The position numbers and the translations under genes were made by a program. Positions 26,394 to 35,980 of a stretch of DNA of 64,000 bases are shown piece by piece; within the stretch, counting starts at the first letter, position 1, and each line of letters begins with the position of its first letter. The notes below the pieces were generated by a model that saw only the letters and a list, made by a program, of their open reading frames with translations, was not told where the DNA came from and did not search any database. Source of the stretch: Roseburia sp. 831b (GTDB taxonomy: Bacteria; Bacillota; Clostridia; Lachnospirales; Lachnospiraceae); contig NZ_CP135162.1 in the NCBI RefSeq assembly GCF_001940165.2, positions 361,501 through 425,500 of the forward strand, written 5' to 3'.

Positions 26394-26698
26394 AGAAACA
26401 GTTCTGCAAAAAGCAGAAGAAAAAGGTAGTGAGAAAGAGGAGTACACATAGGCATTTTGAAAGAGAAGGACATTCACCGGCTGAAAGATGTCCGCAGAAT
26501 AAGCATGTGGAAGGTAGCTTTTGAACCGGAATACCCAGAAACGCATCCGATTGCGATAAGTATTCCCGCATTGTTCCCGTTAGCGAACAGAAGAGATTGC
26601 GAAAGAGATTGTGAAATTTCTCACAATTGCTTTTGTGAACAAAGGTGGTACCGCGATAACACGCCCTTTGCATCCGAGTGGATGCAAAGGGCTTTTTT
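26394..26698 (+). ncRNA. T-box leader upstream of valS
   Basis: Contains the canonical T-box sequence AAAGGTGGTACCGCG (26641-26655). It is followed by a terminator with 13-base arms GCCCTTTGCATCC/GGATGCAAAGGGC (26663-26692) and a T run. The stem I distal part is visible as AGAGAAGGACATTC… CTGAAAGATGTCC (about 26462-26492). A GTA triplet at 26514-26516 followed by G is a candidate valine specifier. Placed 17 bp before valS, it should raise transcription when tRNA-Val is uncharged. Confidence 0.9.
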
Positions 26699-26715
26699 AA
26701 TGAAAGGAAAGAGAT

Positions 26716-29364
26716 ATGAGCAAAGAATTAGCAAAGACTTATGACCCGAAGGGCATTGAAGGCCGCTTATATGAAAAGTGGGAACAGAATGGATATTTTC
26801 ATGCAGAAGTAGATAGAAGCAAGAAACCTTTTACCATTGTGATGCCACCTCCAAACATTACAGGACAGCTTCACATGGGACACGCATTGGATAACACAAT
26901 GCAGGATATTTTAATCCGTTACAAGAAAATGCAAGGTTACAATGCACTCTGGCAGCCTGGTACTGACCATGCAGCAATTGCGACAGAGGTAAAAGTTATC
27001 CAGAATTTAAAGAAACAGGGCATTGACAAGCATGACCTTGGACGTGAAGGTTTCCTGGAGAAATGTTATGAATGGAAGGATGAATACGGCAACCGTATCA
27101 TCAACCAGTTAAAGAAAATGGGTTCCGCTGCCGACTGGGAGAGAGAACGTTTTACCATGGATAAAGGCTGTTCCGATGCAGTACAGGAAGTTTTCATCAA
27201 GTTATATGAAAAAGGATTGATTTACAAAGGTAGTCGAATTGTAAACTGGTGTCCAATCTGTAAAACCTCCATTTCCGATGCTGAGGTTGAGCACGAAGAG
27301 CAGGATGGATTTTTCTGGCACATCAATTATCCGGTTGTAGGCGAGGAAGGCAGATTTGTGGAAATCGCAACCACACGTCCTGAGACTCTGTTTGGTGATA
27401 CAGCCGTTGCTGTTAACCCGGATGACGAAAGATATCAGGATATTATTGGAAAGACATTGAAACTTCCAATGACAGACCGTGAAATTCCGGTAATTGCAGA
27501 TGCTTATGTCGATAAAGAATTTGGTACCGGCTGTGTAAAAATCACACCGGCACATGACCCGAACGACTTTGAGGTTGGAAAACGTCATAACTTAGAAGAA
27601 ATCGTTGTTATCAATGATGATGCGACCATGAATGCTTTGGCTGGAAAATACGAAGGTATGGACCGCTACGAATGTAGAAAAGCACTTGTTGCAGATTTGG
27701 AAAAAGAAGGACTTCTTGTAAAAGTTGTGCCACATTCCCATAACGTAGGTACACATGACCGCTGTGGTACGACCGTAGAGCCAATGGTAAAACAGCAGTG
27801 GTTTGTAAAAATGGATGAACTCATCAAACCAGCCGTAGAAGCCGTAAAAAATGGTGACATCCAGCTTCTTCCAAAACGTATGGAAAAAACATACTTCAAC
27901 TGGACAGACAACATCCGTGACTGGTGTATTTCCCGTCAGTTATGGTGGGGACACAGAATCCCGGCTTACTACTGCCCGGATTGCGGTGAGATGGTAGTTG
28001 CAAAAGAAGCACCACACAAGTGTCCGAAATGTGGATGTGACCACATGGAGCAGGACCCGGATACCTTGGATACCTGGTTCTCATCCGCACTCTGGCCATT
28101 CTCTACACTCGGCTGGCCGGAAAAAACAGAAGATTTGGATTATTTCTTCCCGACAGATGTCCTTGTAACCGGATATGATATTATCTTCTTCTGGGTAATC
28201 CGTATGATTTTCTCAAGTTACGAGCAGACCGGAAAAGCACCATTCCACACCGTATTGTTCCACGGACTGGTTCGTGATTCCCAGGGACGTAAGATGAGTA
28301 AATCCTTAGGAAACGGTATCGACCCATTGGAGGTTATTGATAAATACGGCGCTGATGCACTTCGTCTGACTTTGATTACCGGTAATGCACCTGGAAACGA
28401 TATGCGTTTCTACTGGGAGAGAGTAGAAGCTTCCCGTAACTTTGCAAACAAAGTATGGAATGCTTCCCGTTTCATCATGATGAACCTTGAGGACGCTGCG
28501 ATTGAGACACCATCTTACGATGAGTTAAAACCTGCAGATAAATGGATTCTCTCAAAAGTCAACACACTTGCAAAAGATGTGACAGAGAACATGGATAAAT
28601 ACGAGATGGGTATCGCAGTACAGAAAGTTTACGATTTCATCTGGGATGAATTCTGTGACTGGTACATCGAGATTACCAAAGTCCGTACTTACAACAAAGA
28701 AAAAGATCCAAAATCCGCAAATGCAGCATTCTGGACTTTAAAGACAGTATTGACAGAGGGATTAAAGCTGTTGCATCCATTCATGCCATTTATCACAGAA
28801 GAGATTTTCTGTACCCTTCATCCGGAAGAGGAAACAATTATGTTAGCAAAATGGCCGGAATACAAAGATGAGTGGAATTTTGCAGCAGAAGAAGAAATGA
28901 TTGAGCATTGCAAAGACCTTGTAAAAGGTGTTCGTAATGTCCGCACCGAGATGGATGTTCCACCATCAAGAAAAGCAAAGATGTTTGTAGTTTCTGATGA
29001 TGCCGCTTTAAGAGAGACATTTGAGATAACAAAAGAAGTATACATGAATCTTGCATCTGCCAGCGAAGCAGCCGTACAGGCAGACAAAGCCGGAATCGGT
29101 GAAGATGCAGTATCCGTTGTGATTCCTGGCGCAACCATCTACCTTCCATTAGAAGATCTGGTTGATTTTGAAAAAGAAAAAGAACGTCTCTTAAAAGAAC
29201 AGGCACGTCTGGAAAAAGAGCTGGCACGTTCTAAGGGAATGCTTTCAAATGAAAAATTCTTAAGCAAAGCACCGGAAGCAAAAGTAAATGAAGAAAAAGA
29301 AAAACTTGCCGGATATGAAAAAATGATGGAACAGGTCAAAGAAAGACTTGCACAAATGAAATAA
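26716..29364 (+). CDS. valS: Valine--tRNA ligase
   Basis: Full-length 882-residue class I synthetase that attaches valine to tRNA-Val and edits mischarged threonine. The ATP-binding HIGH-type motif is HMGH at residues 53-56 after 'MPPPNITGQL'. The CP1 editing domain follows (about residues 190-350, 'TTRPETLFGDTAVAVNP'). The KMSKS loop is at residues 526-530. The anticodon-binding helical domain and the C-terminal coiled-coil arm (about 810-880) typical of ValRS are both present. It is controlled by the T-box leader and ends at a hairpin terminator. Confidence 0.97.
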   Translation: MSKELAKTYDPKGIEGRLYEKWEQNGYFHAEVDRSKKPFTIVMPPPNITGQLHMGHALDNTMQDILIRYKKMQGYNALWQPGTDHAAIATEVKVIQNLKKQGIDKHDLGREGFLEKCYEWKDEYGNRIINQLKKMGSAADWERERFTMDKGCSDAVQEVFIKLYEKGLIYKGSRIVNWCPICKTSISDAEVEHEEQDGFFWHINYPVVGEEGRFVEIATTRPETLFGDTAVAVNPDDERYQDIIGKTLKLPMTDREIPVIADAYVDKEFGTGCVKITPAHDPNDFEVGKRHNLEEIVVINDDATMNALAGKYEGMDRYECRKALVADLEKEGLLVKVVPHSHNVGTHDRCGTTVEPMVKQQWFVKMDELIKPAVEAVKNGDIQLLPKRMEKTYFNWTDNIRDWCISRQLWWGHRIPAYYCPDCGEMVVAKEAPHKCPKCGCDHMEQDPDTLDTWFSSALWPFSTLGWPEKTEDLDYFFPTDVLVTGYDIIFFWVIRMIFSSYEQTGKAPFHTVLFHGLVRDSQGRKMSKSLGNGIDPLEVIDKYGADALRLTLITGNAPGNDMRFYWERVEASRNFANKVWNASRFIMMNLEDAAIETPSYDELKPADKWILSKVNTLAKDVTENMDKYEMGIAVQKVYDFIWDEFCDWYIEITKVRTYNKEKDPKSANAAFWTLKTVLTEGLKLLHPFMPFITEEIFCTLHPEEETIMLAKWPEYKDEWNFAAEEEMIEHCKDLVKGVRNVRTEMDVPPSRKAKMFVVSDDAALRETFEITKEVYMNLASASEAAVQADKAGIGEDAVSVVIPGATIYLPLEDLVDFEKEKERLLKEQARLEKELARSKGMLSNEKFLSKAPEAKVNEEKEKLAGYEKMMEQVKERLAQMK

Positions 29365-29374
29365 AGACGAAAAT

Positions 29375-29416
29375 AAGCAGAATCGTACGAAAATGGTAGG
29401 CGCTTCTGCTTGTTTT
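29375..29416 (+). terminator. Terminator of valS
   Basis: AAGCAGAA (29375-29382) pairs with TTCTGCTT (29404-29411) and is followed by GTTTT. Confidence 0.65.
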
Positions 29417-29525
29417 ATATGGTAAAATAAAAAATAATAGGTTGGATTTTTATTCCATAAATGATAGAATCATGTTAGTAAGTGTGAAGTAGTATCTGAA
29501 ATTTCCGATTGGAGCTGTATGGGGT

Positions 29526-30905
29526 ATGGGAGACGAGAAAACAGAAGTTAGAATCTCTTCTGATGAGATGGAAGCATATATAACATTACATGAAGATGCT
29601 GAAACAGAATATGGTCTAAAGTCTATTTTGGAGTCGCTCGAGAAGGCGGGAGTAAGAGCTGGAATTGATGAGCAGAAGATACAAAGTGTGATTGATAGAC
29701 AGATATACGATCGAGAGGTTGTAATTGCAAAGGGCGTTCCTGCAAAAGATGGCAAGGAAGGCTATTTCGATTACAATTTTGATTGTAATTTTGACAATAA
29801 ACCGAAGATATTGCCGGACGGCAGTGTAGATTACTGGAGCATTCATAACATTGAGACTGTCGTGGAGGGACAGGTGATTGCAGTGTATCACCCGGCAACA
29901 ATGGGTGAGAATGGCTTTACCGTCAAAGGAAAGACGTTGATTGGAAAGAAGGGACGTGAGCTTCCTCCGTTAAAAGGAAAGGGATTTGAGCGGAGCGAGG
30001 ATAACGTGACCTACACCGCAACCTTGACCGGCAAGATTGAAAAACAGGGAGAGCGTATTGCCGTTCTTCCGGTTTATGAGATTTTTGGAAATGCAGAGCT
30101 GGTGAACGGAGTCATTGATTTTAAAGGGGATTTGATTATCCATGGTGGTGTGGAGGCAGGAATGAAGATTTCTGCAACCGGGAATATCACAATTGATGGA
30201 GTCGTAGAACCAAGTGAGATAACCGCGCGGAAGAACGTCATTTTGCGAAGTGGAATGCTAGGAGGTTCCATTGTTGCAAAAGGAGATTTGAGTGCCAAGT
30301 TCTTAGAAAATGTTAATGCCAGAATAGATGGGAATATTGAAGCCGATGTTTTTATGAATTCTGACATCAGCTGCCGTGGCAAGGTACATCTGAATGGAAC
30401 GCGTGGAAGAATTATTGGCGGACAGACTTATGGTGTGGAAGGCATTATTGCATCCGACATTGGAAATTCCGCAGAGATAAAGACGAATGTGGCAGTCGGA
30501 ATGGATTTGGAATCCGCGGAGAAGATTCGTGAACTGGAGAAGAGAATCCAGGAGAACGAAGATTATTCGGTTAAGATTGAATTAGGATTAGCAAAATTCG
30601 CGGAGATGGAGAGAACACAGGGAGTCAGTATGAGAGAGGACCCTAGAAGAGTTGCGCTTTTGCGTGAAAAAGTAAAATGCAGTGCGACGCTTGCAACCGA
30701 CCAGAGCCAGCTTAAGGTATTAAAGCGTGAGTCGGAGCTTTCAAAAGGGGCATTTGTCCGTGTGTTCCGGAATTTATATCCGGGGGTTTGCGTCTGCATT
30801 GATGAGACGAGAATCTACAACAGACAGCAGCAGGAATGTGTGGATGTCATCCGCAGGGGCGATAAAATCGTTTTGTGCCGTATCGAGGAGGATGCGGTCA
30901 GTTAA
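29526..30905 (+). CDS. FapA-family (DUF342) protein
   Basis: A 459-residue protein of the DUF342/FapA family (flagellar assembly protein A and relatives). The N-terminal domain is followed by 'YWSIHNIETVVEGQVIAVYH' and 'GENGFTVKGKTLIGKKGREL'. A central polymer-forming beta-helix-like region then shows regular GDLIIHGGV/GNITIDGVV/KNVILRSGML repeats, and a C-terminal coiled coil (about residues 325-395) ends the protein. In motile bacteria relatives affect flagellar placement or polysaccharide handling. Here the gene is not in a flagellar operon, so the exact role is open. It ends before a strong terminator and is probably monocistronic. Confidence 0.85.
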   Translation: MGDEKTEVRISSDEMEAYITLHEDAETEYGLKSILESLEKAGVRAGIDEQKIQSVIDRQIYDREVVIAKGVPAKDGKEGYFDYNFDCNFDNKPKILPDGSVDYWSIHNIETVVEGQVIAVYHPATMGENGFTVKGKTLIGKKGRELPPLKGKGFERSEDNVTYTATLTGKIEKQGERIAVLPVYEIFGNAELVNGVIDFKGDLIIHGGVEAGMKISATGNITIDGVVEPSEITARKNVILRSGMLGGSIVAKGDLSAKFLENVNARIDGNIEADVFMNSDISCRGKVHLNGTRGRIIGGQTYGVEGIIASDIGNSAEIKTNVAVGMDLESAEKIRELEKRIQENEDYSVKIELGLAKFAEMERTQGVSMREDPRRVALLREKVKCSATLATDQSQLKVLKRESELSKGAFVRVFRNLYPGVCVCIDETRIYNRQQQECVDVIRRGDKIVLCRIEEDAVS

Positions 30906-30962
30906 AGACGAAGATTGCGCTAAAAATTAGAAAAACTTAATAGAAAATCTCTTGATTATTAT

Positions 30963-31010
30963 CATCACTATATTATAATGGAAAAGAAAATAATATAGTG
31001 ATGTTTTTTT
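30963..31010 (+). terminator. Terminator after the FapA-family gene
   Basis: Fourteen-base perfect arms CATCACTATATTAT and ATAATATAGTGATG (30963-30976, 30990-31003) followed by TTTTTTT. Confidence 0.88.
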
Positions 31011-31076
31011 TGATGAAGCTTGAAACAGAACTCATGTAAAATAGAAGTTGAAAGAAAGTTAGAGGAAAGAAAGAGT

Positions 31077-31220
31077 ATGATTAACTTTGAAGAAGAATTA
31101 AAGAATTTTCAGCCAAGTCTTGAAGTAGAAGAGGCAGAGGAGGCTATTTATAATCACAAATTAACAGACATGACCGACGTATTAGAAGAGATGATGAAAG
31201 AAATGAAACGTAACATGTAA
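31077..31220 (+). CDS. Small acidic helical protein (47 aa)
   Basis: The ATG at 31077 is preceded by AGAGGAAAGAAAGAGT. The product (MINFEEELKNFQPSLEVEEA… ending MMKEMKRNM) is acidic, without a membrane segment, and predicted helical. It lies 27 bp before the zinc-ribbon TPR protein gene and is likely in the same transcript. I do not recognise the family. The good ribosome site and the tight spacing to the next gene support a real gene. Confidence 0.62.
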   Translation: MINFEEELKNFQPSLEVEEAEEAIYNHKLTDMTDVLEEMMKEMKRNM

Positions 31221-31247
31221 TGTTTTTTTGAGAGGGATAGAAGAAAA

Positions 31248-32627
31248 ATGAAATGTTTTAATTGTGGAACCAAGCTTGGCAAGGAGAATGTCTGCCCAAA
31301 TTGTGGTGTAAATGTAAAAGTATACAAGAAGATTATCATGGCGTCGAATGCCCACTATAACGAAGGATTGGCGAAAGCAAATGTAAGAGACCTTTCCGGT
31401 GCGATTGACAGCTTAAAATTAAGTCTTCGTTTTAATAAGATGAATACCAATGCAAGAAACTTGTTAGGTCTTGTTTATTTTGAGATGGGAGAAGTTGTAG
31501 ATGCGTTATCCGAATGGGTCATCAGCAAGAATTTCCAGCCAAAAGATAACGATGCGAGCCGTTATTTAGAGGAGATTCAGCAGAATCAGGCAAGGTTAGA
31601 TTCCGTCAACCAGACGATTAAAAAATACAATCAGGCGTTGCTTTACTGCAGACAGGAGAGCAGGGATCTTGCGATTATCCAGTTGAAGAAAGTAATTTCC
31701 CTGAATCCGAAGATGGTAAAGGCACATCAGCTTTTAGCATTGCTTTATATTCAGAACGAGAATTACGAGCAGGCAAAGAAATACCTTCGCAATGCAGGAA
31801 AGATTGATGCAAATAACACCATCACACTCCGCTATCTGAAAGAAGCAAATGCAGGTATCCGTGAGACAAAACCAAGCAAAAAGAAGCAGGATGACCTCGT
31901 ATCATATCAGAGTGGTAACGATACCATTATCCAGCCAACACATTTTAAAGATACCTCTGCAATGACCACCATTATCAATATGGTAATCGGAGTTGCCATT
32001 GGTGTCGCGATTACCTGTTTTTTGATTGTACCGGGTGTAAAACATACCATTCAAAACAATGCCAAGCAGGAAGTAAAAACTGCAAATGACACCATTTCAG
32101 ACCGCAACCAGACCATCTCTTCCCTGGAAGATCAGATTGATGAGTTAAACAACAAGGTGAAGAAGGCAGAGAACGGTCAGGAAGATAACGATAATAAGAT
32201 TACAAGTTATGAGCAGCTGTTGTTAGCATATTCCAAATATATCCAGAATGATGTGGAAGCTGCAGGAACAGCAATGGAGAATGTAAATGCAGATTACTTA
32301 GATGCCGACAGCAAGGCAGTCTATGATGAAATCAATGAAAAAGTAAATGCAGAGTACATTGCAACGATGTATGCAGAAGGATATCAGGCATACAACAGTC
32401 AGAACTATCAGGATGCAGCAACAGATTTACAGAAGGTAGTGGATATCGACGAAAATTACCAGGATGGAAATGCCCTGTATTATCTGGCGCAGTCCTATCG
32501 TAAGAACGAAGATATTGAGAAGGCGACCCAGTATTATCAGAAGATGGTAGAGCTTTATCCAAATACAGAGCGTGCTGCAAATTCACAGAATTACCTGGAT
32601 GAATTCCAGAATCAGACAGCAGAATAG
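31248..32627 (+). CDS. Membrane-anchored TPR protein with N-terminal zinc ribbon
   Basis: A 459-residue protein with a modular layout. Residues 3-20 form a zinc ribbon (CFNCGTKLGKENVCPNCG, two CxxC pairs). Several tetratricopeptide repeats follow on the inner side (about residues 35-195). One TM segment lies near residues 242-268 (TTIINMVIGVAIGVAITCFLIV), then a coiled coil (about 280-320) and two or more outer TPRs at the C-terminus. This suggests a scaffold linking cytoplasmic and external partners. It is the neighbour of the spoIIA operon but separated from it by a terminator. Partners are unknown. Confidence 0.82.
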   Translation: MKCFNCGTKLGKENVCPNCGVNVKVYKKIIMASNAHYNEGLAKANVRDLSGAIDSLKLSLRFNKMNTNARNLLGLVYFEMGEVVDALSEWVISKNFQPKDNDASRYLEEIQQNQARLDSVNQTIKKYNQALLYCRQESRDLAIIQLKKVISLNPKMVKAHQLLALLYIQNENYEQAKKYLRNAGKIDANNTITLRYLKEANAGIRETKPSKKKQDDLVSYQSGNDTIIQPTHFKDTSAMTTIINMVIGVAIGVAITCFLIVPGVKHTIQNNAKQEVKTANDTISDRNQTISSLEDQIDELNNKVKKAENGQEDNDNKITSYEQLLLAYSKYIQNDVEAAGTAMENVNADYLDADSKAVYDEINEKVNAEYIATMYAEGYQAYNSQNYQDAATDLQKVVDIDENYQDGNALYYLAQSYRKNEDIEKATQYYQKMVELYPNTERAANSQNYLDEFQNQTAE

Positions 32628-32689
32628 AGTGTGAAACACATTTTGTGCCAGACACAGAAGTTTGAACAAAAAGTTTTTTGGGATACAAA

Positions 32690-32727
32690 AGAGACGTAAG
32701 GAGAAAATTCTTTCGTCTCTTTTTTTG
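32690..32727 (+). terminator. Terminator before the spoIIA operon
   Basis: AGAGACG (32690-32696) pairs with CGTCTCT (32714-32720), followed by seven T. Confidence 0.75.
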
Positions 32728-32805
32728 TATTTTTATGGGATTTTGCGGGAAAAGGGTGAAAGTATTTTCCGAAAATCCCGGCACGAAAAGGAAAGGAGAA
32801 GAGAC

Positions 32806-33147
32806 ATGGAATGTAAGTATGAACTAAAGGGGGGCAATCTCACGATTCGGATGCCAAAGGAGCTAGACCATCACTGTGCATCCCAGATTCAGGTGGAGGC
32901 AGATTTACTTTTACAATCGTACCTGGTGAAGCGGCTGGTCTTTGATTTTTCTGAGACAGAGTTTATGGACAGCTCCGGTATAGGGGTGATTATTGGCAGA
33001 TATCAAAATCTGCGTTACGCGGGAGGGGAAGTCGTGGCAAGTCATCTGAATGCCAGAATGAGCAAGATTTTTGTGATATCAGGTTTACATAAAATTGTCA
33101 AAATAGAAAAGGAAGAGGATGGAAGCGAGAGTGGAGATGAAAAATAA
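32806..33147 (+). CDS. spoIIAA: Anti-sigma F factor antagonist
   Basis: A 113-residue STAS-domain protein. The start at 32806 has an AAGGAGAAG site and matches the family beginning ([20 protein letters not shown]). The phosphorylated serine of SpoIIAA lies in '[20 protein letters not shown]'. Unphosphorylated SpoIIAA binds SpoIIAB and frees sigma F in the forespore; SpoIIAB phosphorylates and inactivates it. It is the first gene of the spoIIA operon, overlapping spoIIAB by 11 bp. I could not identify a clear 0A box or sigma-H promoter in the 80 bp before it. Confidence 0.93.
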   Translation: MECKYELKGGNLTIRMPKELDHHCASQIQVEADLLLQSYLVKRLVFDFSETEFMDSSGIGVIIGRYQNLRYAGGEVVASHLNARMSKIFVISGLHKIVKIEKEEDGSESGDEK

Positions 33148-33586
33148 GAATGAAATGAGTCTGGAGTTTGATGCGTTATCCGTGAACGAAGCATTTGCAA
33201 GAACAGTTGTGGCAGCATTTGTGGCACAGTTAAATCCAACTTTGGACGAGCTTTCCGATGTTAAGACGGCGGTGTCGGAGGCAGTTACCAACAGCATTAT
33301 TCACGGCTATGAAATGGAGCCTGGAAAAATCGTACTTTCCTGTCAGACGAAGGAAAATGAAGTCCAGATTGTTGTGGAAGATTCTGGCAAGGGAATCGAG
33401 GATGTGGAAAAGGCGAAGGAGCCTTTTTTTTCGACAAAACCGGAACTGGAGCGCTCTGGAATGGGCTTCGCATTTATGGAGGCGTTCATGGATGAGGTCG
33501 AGGTCTTCTCGAAGAAAGGTCAGGGAACGAAGGTAACCATGCGAAAAAAAATAGGACAGGCACTGTCAGGCGAGGCATCGTTTTAA
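33137..33586 (+). CDS. spoIIAB: Anti-sigma F factor / serine kinase
   Basis: A 149-residue GHKL-fold kinase. I place the start at 33137 because the product then begins '[20 protein letters not shown]', aligning with the known SpoIIAB start; ATG 33119 is possible. ATP-binding boxes are visible: '[13 protein letters not shown]' (N box), '[10 protein letters not shown]' (G1 box) and '[17 protein letters not shown]' (G2 box). It binds and inhibits sigma F and phosphorylates SpoIIAA. It overlaps spoIIAA upstream and directly abuts sigF (the stop codon is followed at once by the sigF ATG), so translation of the three is coupled. Confidence 0.95.
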   Translation: MKNKNEMSLEFDALSVNEAFARTVVAAFVAQLNPTLDELSDVKTAVSEAVTNSIIHGYEMEPGKIVLSCQTKENEVQIVVEDSGKGIEDVEKAKEPFFSTKPELERSGMGFAFMEAFMDEVEVFSKKGQGTKVTMRKKIGQALSGEASF

Positions 33587-34333
33587 ATGGAAGAAATGGC
33601 CAGACGAATGGAAAAAGCGCACAGAGGGGATAAGGTGGCAAGAGACAGTCTTGTCACGGAAAATTTAGGGCTGGTGCATGCCGTGATTCGCAGATTTGAA
33701 AACAGAGGACATGACAGGGAAGAACTTTTTCAGATTGGGTGCATTGGCCTGATGAAGTCGGTTGATAAGTTTGACACCTCGCTTGGGCTGGCATTTTCGA
33801 CCTATGCGGTTCCGATGATTATGGGGGAAATCCGTCGTTTCCTGCGGGATGACGGTATGGTAAAAGTCAGCCGGAGCCTGAAAGAAAATGGCTATAAAAT
33901 AAGAAAGGCGAAAGACATTTTAGGGACAGAGCTTGGAAGGGAGCCGACACTTTTGGAGATTGCGGCACTGACGGAACTCTCAACCGAAGATGTGGTGCTT
34001 GCACTAGAGGCAAATTCACAGGTAGAATCCATTTACCGGCCTCTGTTCCAGTCCGACGGGGAGGAATTGCTTTTGATTGACCAGTTAAACGGGGCACAGG
34101 GCATGTATGAGGTGCACGGCGGCAAGAGCGAGCAGGAGCAGTTGTTAAATGAAATCCTGATTGGTCAGCTGCTAGAGTCCTTAGAGAAGCGGGAACGTCA
34201 GCTGATACAGTATCGCTATTTTGAAAACCTGACGCAGACAGAGGTGGCGCGCCGGCTGGATATGAATCAGGTTCAGGTTTCCAGACTGGAAAAAAAGATT
34301 TTACGGAAACTGCGAATAGAACTACAAAAGTAG
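33587..34333 (+). CDS. sigF: RNA polymerase sigma-F factor (forespore)
   Basis: A 248-residue sigma-70 family factor with regions 2, 3 and 4. Region 2 includes 'ENLGLVHAVIRRFENRGHDR', 'EELFQIGCIGLMKSVDKFDT' and 'FSTYAVPMIMGEIRRFLRDD'. Region 4 ends in the helix-turn-helix 'LTQTEVARRLDMNQVQVSRL'. Position directly after spoIIAB identifies it as the compartment-specific sporulation factor rather than sigma G. Its presence shows that the organism, or a recent ancestor, can sporulate. Confidence 0.96.
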   Translation: MEEMARRMEKAHRGDKVARDSLVTENLGLVHAVIRRFENRGHDREELFQIGCIGLMKSVDKFDTSLGLAFSTYAVPMIMGEIRRFLRDDGMVKVSRSLKENGYKIRKAKDILGTELGREPTLLEIAALTELSTEDVVLALEANSQVESIYRPLFQSDGEELLLIDQLNGAQGMYEVHGGKSEQEQLLNEILIGQLLESLEKRERQLIQYRYFENLTQTEVARRLDMNQVQVSRLEKKILRKLRIELQK

Positions 34334-34382
34334 TAGAGTTGGAAAAAATTGTCGGAAATATGACGAAAATAGTCAGTTTTGC

Positions 34383-34411
34383 TTGAAACATCGGAAAAAT
34401 TTTGATATGGT
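34383..34411 (+). promoter_or_regulatory. Sigma-A-like promoter of the second chemoreceptor gene
   Basis: TTGAAA, 17 bp, TATGGT, 89 bp ahead of the ATG at 34500. It is not of the flagellar sigma type. Confidence 0.5.
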
Positions 34412-34499
34412 ATCAAAAGAGAAAAAGTATGGAATCCAAAAAGTAGGAAACGCCTGGAGTTAGAACTGGGCAGTAACAAAGTAACTGGAGAGAAAAAAT

Positions 34500-35966
34500 A
34501 TGGAGAAAAAGAATATTTCAGAAGTGGCGAGGAGTAACGGACTTGGTTTTTGGGCACATGGAATCATGGCAGGCATTATTTCCCTGTTTTATGTAAAAGA
34601 ATGTGTTGCAGGACAGCGAGGAGTCGGATATGTGGCACTTGTCATTGTGCTTGCATTAACGCCAGTCCTTGCAGAGGCATATTTCTATAGAAGAGATAAA
34701 GAAACACCCATGATTAAGCATCTGGTAGGAATTGGATTTGCAATTACCTATACGTTTATAATGTTTACGGCGACGACAAATAAGATATATGTGTTTGTCA
34801 TCCCAATGATTCTGGCAATCACGGTGTTTAATGATTTCAAATATTGTATCGAGATTAATATAGGCTGTGTTATCGTAAATACAATTGCAATTATAGCAGG
34901 TGCATTTACTGGAAAAATGGGATATGATGATTTGGACGCTGCAATTATTCAGTTTATCCTGATGGTTGCGGTTGGAATCTATTCTGTTGTAACAGCAAAG
35001 ATTTCTGCCGCAAACAGCAACCAGAAGCTGCAGATTATCGAGGAGGAGCACGGAAAAACAGAAAGTGTTTTAAAAGGTGTGATGTCCGTTTCAGAGGGAA
35101 TGACAAAGGGAATCGGCATTATTTATGAGAAACTGGATCATTTGAAAGAGGCAGCGGATATTACGAAGCAGGCAATGCAGGAAGTCAATATGGGTTCCAC
35201 AGATACGGCTGAGGCTGTACAAAAGCAGTTAACAGAGACCAACCAGATTCAGGAAAAGGTCGAACAGGTGGCAGAGGCATCCCGCATCATCAGTGAGAAT
35301 ATGGAACAGACATTAAAAGTTCTAGAAGCTGGAAACGAAAATGTAAGCCGTCTGGTGACACAGGTGGAGAATTCGGTAGAGTCCGGTGCAGATGTTGCTG
35401 CAAAGTTAGAGACATTAGACAGTTATATGTCAGAAATGAATTCTATCGTAGAGCTGATTGGTGGAATCACCTCACAGACCAGTCTTCTTGCGCTCAATGC
35501 AAGCATCGAGGCAGCAAGAGCAGGAGATGCAGGTCGTGGATTTGCAGTGGTAGCATCTGAGATTTCCGGTATGGCAACACAGACAAAGGATGCAACCGTA
35601 CATATTACCAAGCTGATTCAGGATGTGTCCGAGGCAATTTCCCAGGTGGTTACTGTGGTGCGTGAGATGATTGCGGAAATCAATGAGGAGAAGACATCAA
35701 CAGCAACGACAGCAGAAAGTTTTGGCAAGATTGAGAAAAATACAACCGTGATTGAAAGCCACGTAAAAAATCTTTCTGCATGCGTGGAAGAGTTACAGAC
35801 GGCAAACGAACAGATTGGACAGTCTATCCAGACCATTTCCGCCATTTCAGAAGAAGTGTCGGCTCATTCGAATGAGACCTACGAGTCAGAGGTAAAGAAT
35901 GCAGGTATTCTAGAAGAGATTGCAAGCGTTGCAGACGAATTAAAGGAACTGACAAAACAGATTTAA
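34500..35966 (+). CDS. Methyl-accepting chemotaxis protein with multi-span membrane domain
   Basis: A 488-residue chemoreceptor without a large outer domain. The first ~165 residues contain about five or six TM segments ([55 protein letters not shown]…), so sensing probably occurs within the membrane or on the cell interior. The rest is the cytoplasmic signalling coil with the hairpin '[20 protein letters not shown]' and '[20 protein letters not shown]'. No HAMP domain is obvious. The gene directly precedes the HAD phosphatase gene with about 14 bp between them. Confidence 0.92.
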   Translation: MEKKNISEVARSNGLGFWAHGIMAGIISLFYVKECVAGQRGVGYVALVIVLALTPVLAEAYFYRRDKETPMIKHLVGIGFAITYTFIMFTATTNKIYVFVIPMILAITVFNDFKYCIEINIGCVIVNTIAIIAGAFTGKMGYDDLDAAIIQFILMVAVGIYSVVTAKISAANSNQKLQIIEEEHGKTESVLKGVMSVSEGMTKGIGIIYEKLDHLKEAADITKQAMQEVNMGSTDTAEAVQKQLTETNQIQEKVEQVAEASRIISENMEQTLKVLEAGNENVSRLVTQVENSVESGADVAAKLETLDSYMSEMNSIVELIGGITSQTSLLALNASIEAARAGDAGRGFAVVASEISGMATQTKDATVHITKLIQDVSEAISQVVTVVREMIAEINEEKTSTATTAESFGKIEKNTTVIESHVKNLSACVEELQTANEQIGQSIQTISAISEEVSAHSNETYESEVKNAGILEEIASVADELKELTKQI

Positions 35967-35980
35967 GGGGACACATTAGG

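Noticed and set aside
26457..26744. 95-codon frame over the valS leader
   Set aside because: Covers the T-box and its terminator and overlaps the valS start; the region is explained by RNA structure.
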